Shown one piece after another: positions 6,402 to 8,844 of a stretch of 8,844 bases of DNA. Position 1 is the first letter of the stretch. Every line of letters begins with the position of its first letter. Both the position numbers and the translations under genes were made by a program. The DNA lies in assembly GCA_003542385.1 (NCBI GenBank), contig DPKT01000181.1, positions 1 through 8,844 on the forward strand, written 5' to 3'. Origin of the DNA: Desulfomicrobium sp. GTDB lineage: Bacteria > Desulfobacterota > Desulfovibrionia > Desulfovibrionales > Desulfomicrobiaceae. The notes below the pieces were generated by a model. That model searched no databases. It had not been told where the DNA came from and was given only the letters and a program-made list of their open reading frames with translations.

Positions 6402-7625
6402 TCAGGAAGCGGTGTGTTCCCTGGCGATGACCCAGGACTCGAAGTTGCCGGGAAGGAAGAGGAAGGTCCGTGGCTGTCCGCCCGCCGGCCGCAGGACCGC
6501 CTCGACGCCGTCCTTCGTGACGCGCACGGAAGGTTCGGTGCGGAAGGGGTTCGGTTTGCCGCGTTCCTTGTCCAGGGCCGTGGCGATGGCGTCGCGTCCC
6601 TGGTCCCTGTCGCGGCTGGCCGTGCGGTCGTAGGCTTGGACGAGGGATTTCAGATCCCCCCTGTCCCAGGCGTCGGCGCATTCACGCAGGCGCTCGCGGA
6701 TCTCGCGGCCGGCCAGAGAGGCGTAATCCGGCCGCGGGCCCAGGTTCTGGGGCACCCACTCCTCGCCGACGATCTTCCACAGCTCGACCTTGCGCATCCA
6801 GTACAGCCGCCGCCAGCCCTCCTCGCCCTGGGGATAGGTGCGCTGGGCGAAGGCCGAGACCATGTAGCCCGGCCCTTCCAGCACCTGCAGATCCTGCATG
6901 CGGATGTCGACCCAGGGGGAGCGGGAGAATTCCTGCAGGGTTTTGCGCTTGAACTGGTCGAAGCTCATGCCTGCGGACTTTTCGAAGCGCTCGGGATCGT
7001 AGATCTCGAAAAACGCCCCTTCGCGCCGCTCCCTGGCCTTGACCCAGCCCTTGGTGCCCATGACGATCTCGGGCGGGGGGCCGAATTTTGCCGTCTCGCC
7101 CCACTTCACCCCGTCGGCGATGACCACGGGGCTGGCGTTGATGCGTACGTGCCGGTCCAGCCGGTCCACGACGTCGTTTTCCAGGACCACGCACCCGAGG
7201 GTCTGGCGCGGGCCGAAGGTTCGGCCCCGGCCGTGGATCATGATCCCGTCGCCTGTCTTGCCGAGGACCCGGTCCGCGGGGTTGGGGTAGTTGAGGGGGT
7301 AGGCGGTGTTGCCGAAGCGGTCGAAATCGAGCCCGCCGGTGGCCTTGCCCTGCAGGAAGTAGACGCCTTCGGGCGTCTTGCGGTCGCCCTCGAGAAGCTT
7401 GCCCCCGCCGCGCATGCCCGTGGTGCAGGACATGCTTTGCAGCGTGCGCAGGGCCCCGCCCTGGCTCTGCAGCAGAAAGGCGCGCTGGCGGCCCATGTCC
7501 ACGGCCATGAACTGGGGCGGCAGGTTCGTGCGCGGGGCGAGGGTCGGCACCCAGCCTTCGGCGAAGGCGCAGGTGGCGGCCAGTGCGAGGACCAGGACCG
7601 TGAGCTGAAGGAAGCGGGTGACCAT
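6402..7625 (-). CDS. Exported L,D-transpeptidase (YkuD fold) with NTF2-like C-terminal domains
   Basis: A 407-residue protein with a signal peptide: a positive N-terminus, a hydrophobic core and a probable AFA/E cleavage after residue 22, so it acts in the periplasm. The YkuD catalytic domain (about 37-165) has KTPEGVYFL (83-91), the YafK/ErfK-type block LNYPNPAD (111-118), and IMIHGRGR with His131 and TLGCVV with Cys145, the expected nucleophile. L,D-transpeptidases join or cut peptidoglycan stem peptides or attach proteins to them. After it comes an NTF2-like domain (about 200-285, ending in LYWMRKVELWKIVGEEWVP), as in Cds6-type L,D-transpeptidases. A second, more divergent NTF2-like segment (about 297-400) begins with ECADAWDRGDL. 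The ATG at 7625 is required for the signal peptide but has no Shine-Dalgarno and sits only six bases after a terminator-like T-run. Confidence 0.88.
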   Translation of the reverse strand: MVTRFLQLTVLVLALAATCAFAEGWVPTLAPRTNLPPQFMAVDMGRQRAFLLQSQGGALRTLQSMSCTTGMRGGGKLLEGDRKTPEGVYFLQGKATGGLDFDRFGNTAYPLNYPNPADRVLGKTGDGIMIHGRGRTFGPRQTLGCVVLENDVVDRLDRHVRINASPVVIADGVKWGETAKFGPPPEIVMGTKGWVKARERREGAFFEIYDPERFEKSAGMSFDQFKRKTLQEFSRSPWVDIRMQDLQVLEGPGYMVSAFAQRTYPQGEEGWRRLYWMRKVELWKIVGEEWVPQNLGPRPDYASLAGREIRERLRECADAWDRGDLKSLVQAYDRTASRDRDQGRDAIATALDKERGKPNPFRTEPSVRVTKDGVEAVLRPAGGQPRTFLFLPGNFESWVIAREHTAS

Positions 7626-7631
7626 GGCAGG

Positions 7632-7654
7632 AAAAAGGGAGGCCGGGGCCTCCC
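7632..7654 (-). terminator. Intrinsic terminator or attenuator between pyrE and the L,D-transpeptidase gene
   Basis: On the minus strand a perfect 8-bp GC-rich stem, GGGAGGCC (7654-7647) with GGCCTCCC (7644-7637) and a CC loop (in practice 7 bp with a 4-base loop), is followed at once by TTTTT (7636-7632). The first G of the stem is the last base of the pyrE TAG stop. This has the form of a rho-independent terminator for pyrE. Only six bases separate the T-run from the next start codon, so it may be a partial terminator controlling the downstream genes. Confidence 0.75.
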
Positions 7655-8217
7655 TACAGTTTCGCGGTTTCGACGAGTTCCCGGCGGGTGAAGATGGTCT
7701 GCAGCTGGAACCCGGCCTTCTCGATGTTCTCCCGGCCGCCCTGTTCGCGGTCCAGGACGCCCATGATGGCCACGATATTGAGGCCCTGCTCGCGCACGCG
7801 GTCCACGGCCTTCAGGAGCGTCCCGCCGGTGGTGATGACGTCCTCCAGCAGGCAGACGTTCATGCCCGGCGTGAAGTTCTTGAGGCCCTCAAGATACTGG
7901 TTGGTGCCGTGGCCCTTGGGCTGCTTGCGGATGATGAACCCGGGCAGGGGGTAGCCTTCCAGGTGCGAGACCACGGTCACGGCCGAGACCAGCGGGTCGG
8001 CGCCCAGCGTCATGCCGCCCACGCCCTGGACGCCGCCCTTGGCGCGGATCATGTCCAGGAAGAACTTGCCGATGAGCCACGCGCCCTCGGGGTGCAGGGC
8101 CGTGTGCTTGCAGTCGAAGTAGTAGTCGCTCTTCTGGCCCGAGGTCAGGGTGAAGTCGCCCTCGAGGTAGGACTTCTCGATGAGCAGGCGGGCCAGTCGT
8201 TTTTTCAATTCAAGCAT
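7654..8217 (-). CDS. pyrE: Orotate phosphoribosyltransferase
   Basis: A 187-residue cytosolic enzyme that joins orotate to PRPP to give orotidine 5'-phosphate, the fifth step of UMP synthesis. FTLTSGQKSDYYFD (22-35) is the orotate-binding block of PyrE with the usual Ser-Gly-x-Lys. RKQPKGHGTNQYLEG (97-111) is the flexible catalytic loop with Lys98, Lys101 and His103. LLEDVITTGGTLLKAV (123-138) is the PRPP-binding signature with the acidic pair Glu125-Asp126. The length matches the short PyrE type rather than the 213-residue E. coli type. The ATG at 8217 has a Shine-Dalgarno overlapping the purB stop codon. The purB gap is 10 bp, so purine and pyrimidine genes share a transcript. A terminator-like hairpin begins at the last base of its stop codon. 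Confidence 0.96.
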   Translation of the reverse strand: MLELKKRLARLLIEKSYLEGDFTLTSGQKSDYYFDCKHTALHPEGAWLIGKFFLDMIRAKGGVQGVGGMTLGADPLVSAVTVVSHLEGYPLPGFIIRKQPKGHGTNQYLEGLKNFTPGMNVCLLEDVITTGGTLLKAVDRVREQGLNIVAIMGVLDREQGGRENIEKAGFQLQTIFTRRELVETAKL

Positions 8218-8223
8218 GGTGTA

Positions 8224-8229
8224 TCACCT
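8224..8229 (-). promoter_or_regulatory. Ribosome binding site of pyrE, overlapping the purB stop
   Basis: The minus strand reads AGGTGA six bases before the pyrE ATG, and its first two bases are the last two of the purB TAG stop (8230-8228). Ribosomes ending on purB would therefore sit on the pyrE initiation site, suggesting translational coupling. Confidence 0.7.
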
Positions 8230-8844
8230 ATTTGAAGACGCGGTCGAACACGGTCTGTTCGTGCCGCAGATAGTAGTTCAGATCGAAGGCCTGGTCCAGT
8301 CGCGCGGCGTCGAGGCGGGCCGTGATGTCGGCGTTTCCGCGTACGGCCTCCTCGAAGGAGGTCCGCTCCTGCCAGCAGCGCATGGCCACGGCCTGCACCA
8401 TCTCGTAGGCCTTCTGGCGCTCCAGGCCCGTCTCCACCAGGGCCAGGAGCACGCGCTGGGAGAAGAAGAGGCCGTAGGAGCCCATGAGGTTGCGCTGCAT
8501 GTTCTCGGGGATGATGCGCAGGTTGGCCAGAACGCCGCTTAGGCGGTTCAGCATATAATTCACCATGATGGTCGAGTCGGGCATGATGACGCGTTCAACC
8601 GACGAATGGCTGATGTCGCGTTCGTGCCACAGGGCCATGTTCTCCATAGCGGCCAGGGCGTTGGTGCGCACCAGGCGCGAGAGGCCCGTCAGGTTCTCGG
8701 CCGAGATGGGGTTCTTTTTGTGGGGCATGGCCGAGGAGCCCTTCTGGCCCTTGCCGAAGCCCTCCTCCACCTCCAGAACCTCGGTGCGCTGCAGGTGCCG
8801 CAGTTCCACGCACAGGCGCTCGACGCCGCCGGCGATGAGCGCCA
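8228..8844 (-). CDS. purB: Adenylosuccinate lyase, C-terminal half (partial)
   Basis: The last 204 codons of purB; the N-terminal half lies beyond the right edge, and no true start is visible (the frame is open through base 8844). The enzyme removes fumarate from SAICAR and from adenylosuccinate in purine synthesis and is a cytosolic homotetramer. The fumarase/aspartase superfamily signature GSSAMPHKKNP is present (visible residues 35-45) and contains the catalytic serine loop. It is followed by ENLTGLSRLVR and WHERDISHSSVERVIMPD, blocks specific to PurB. The C-terminal region, with AVRGNADITARLDAARLDQAFD and a YLRHEQTVFDRVF end, fits the short bacterial PurB type of about 430 residues. A GTG at 8809 is an internal valine codon, not a start. 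pyrE follows after 10 bp. Confidence 0.95.
   Translation of the reverse strand, partial: ALIAGGVERLCVELRHLQRTEVLEVEEGFGKGQKGSSAMPHKKNPISAENLTGLSRLVRTNALAAMENMALWHERDISHSSVERVIMPDSTIMVNYMLNRLSGVLANLRIIPENMQRNLMGSYGLFFSQRVLLALVETGLERQKAYEMVQAVAMRCWQERTSFEEAVRGNADITARLDAARLDQAFDLNYYLRHEQTVFDRVFK

Noticed and set aside
6387..7691. A 434-codon plus-strand open frame opposite the L,D-transpeptidase gene.
   Set aside because: Composition is Ala/Gly/Val/His-rich without any recognisable motif, and the opposite strand encodes a protein with signal peptide and catalytic motifs. It is a high-GC antisense shadow.
1..8844. A search by eye for CRISPR arrays, insertion sequences, tRNA or rRNA genes, prophage or toxin-antitoxin genes, riboswitches and direct repeats.
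   Set aside because: None seen. Genes fill nearly the whole window, the largest gap is about 73 bp, and all coding regions look like native, uniformly GC-rich chromosomal genes.

Overview
The window is a compact, GC-rich stretch of bacterial chromosome carrying ordinary housekeeping and cell-envelope genes. The protein sequences and the gene mix (a DhnA/AroA'-like class I aldolase of the archaeal or deltaproteobacterial kind, a short 187-residue PyrE, an L,D-transpeptidase with NTF2-like tail domains, a GT39/GT83 membrane glycosyltransferase) suggest a Gram-negative sulfate reducer of the Desulfovibrionales. This assignment is an inference; there is no rRNA or marker gene to confirm it.

Layout from left to right. 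(1) Plus strand, 1-981: the 3' end of ilvD, overlapped by one base by a class I SAM methyltransferase gene of unknown substrate, then a clear intrinsic terminator (1000-1046). (2) Minus strand, 3074 down to 1054: an RsmB/RsmF-type rRNA cytosine-5 methyltransferase followed after 17 bp by a DhnA-family aldolase resembling 2-amino-3,7-dideoxy-D-threo-hept-6-ulosonate synthase. (3) A 73-bp divergent control region (3075-3147) with two TTGACA boxes facing each other. (4) Plus strand, 3148-5621: an RluC-type 23S rRNA pseudouridine synthase overlapping (ATGA) a polytopic GT39/GT83-type glycosyltransferase. (5) Minus strand, 8844 down to 5618: the C-terminal half of purB, then pyrE, an exported L,D-transpeptidase with an NTF2-like tail, and a xylose-isomerase-like TIM-barrel protein. 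The two gene groups converge at 5618-5621, where both stop codons share one CTAG.

The genes fall into short, tightly packed operons with overlaps or gaps of 1 to 28 bp. No intergenic stretch exceeds 75 bp, so there is no room for undetected genes between them. purB and pyrE join purine and pyrimidine nucleotide synthesis. The divergent pair at 3.1 kb places two rRNA-modifying enzymes on one control region. A hairpin plus T-run between pyrE and the L,D-transpeptidase gene looks like a terminator or attenuator inside an otherwise continuous gene series.

I found no mobile element, CRISPR array, tRNA, rRNA, phage gene or defence system, and no evidence of a new multi-gene system. The points worth a second look are small-scale: the face-to-face promoters, the hairpin before the L,D-transpeptidase, the shared stop, the aldolase's placement beside an rRNA methyltransferase, and the two unassigned enzymes.
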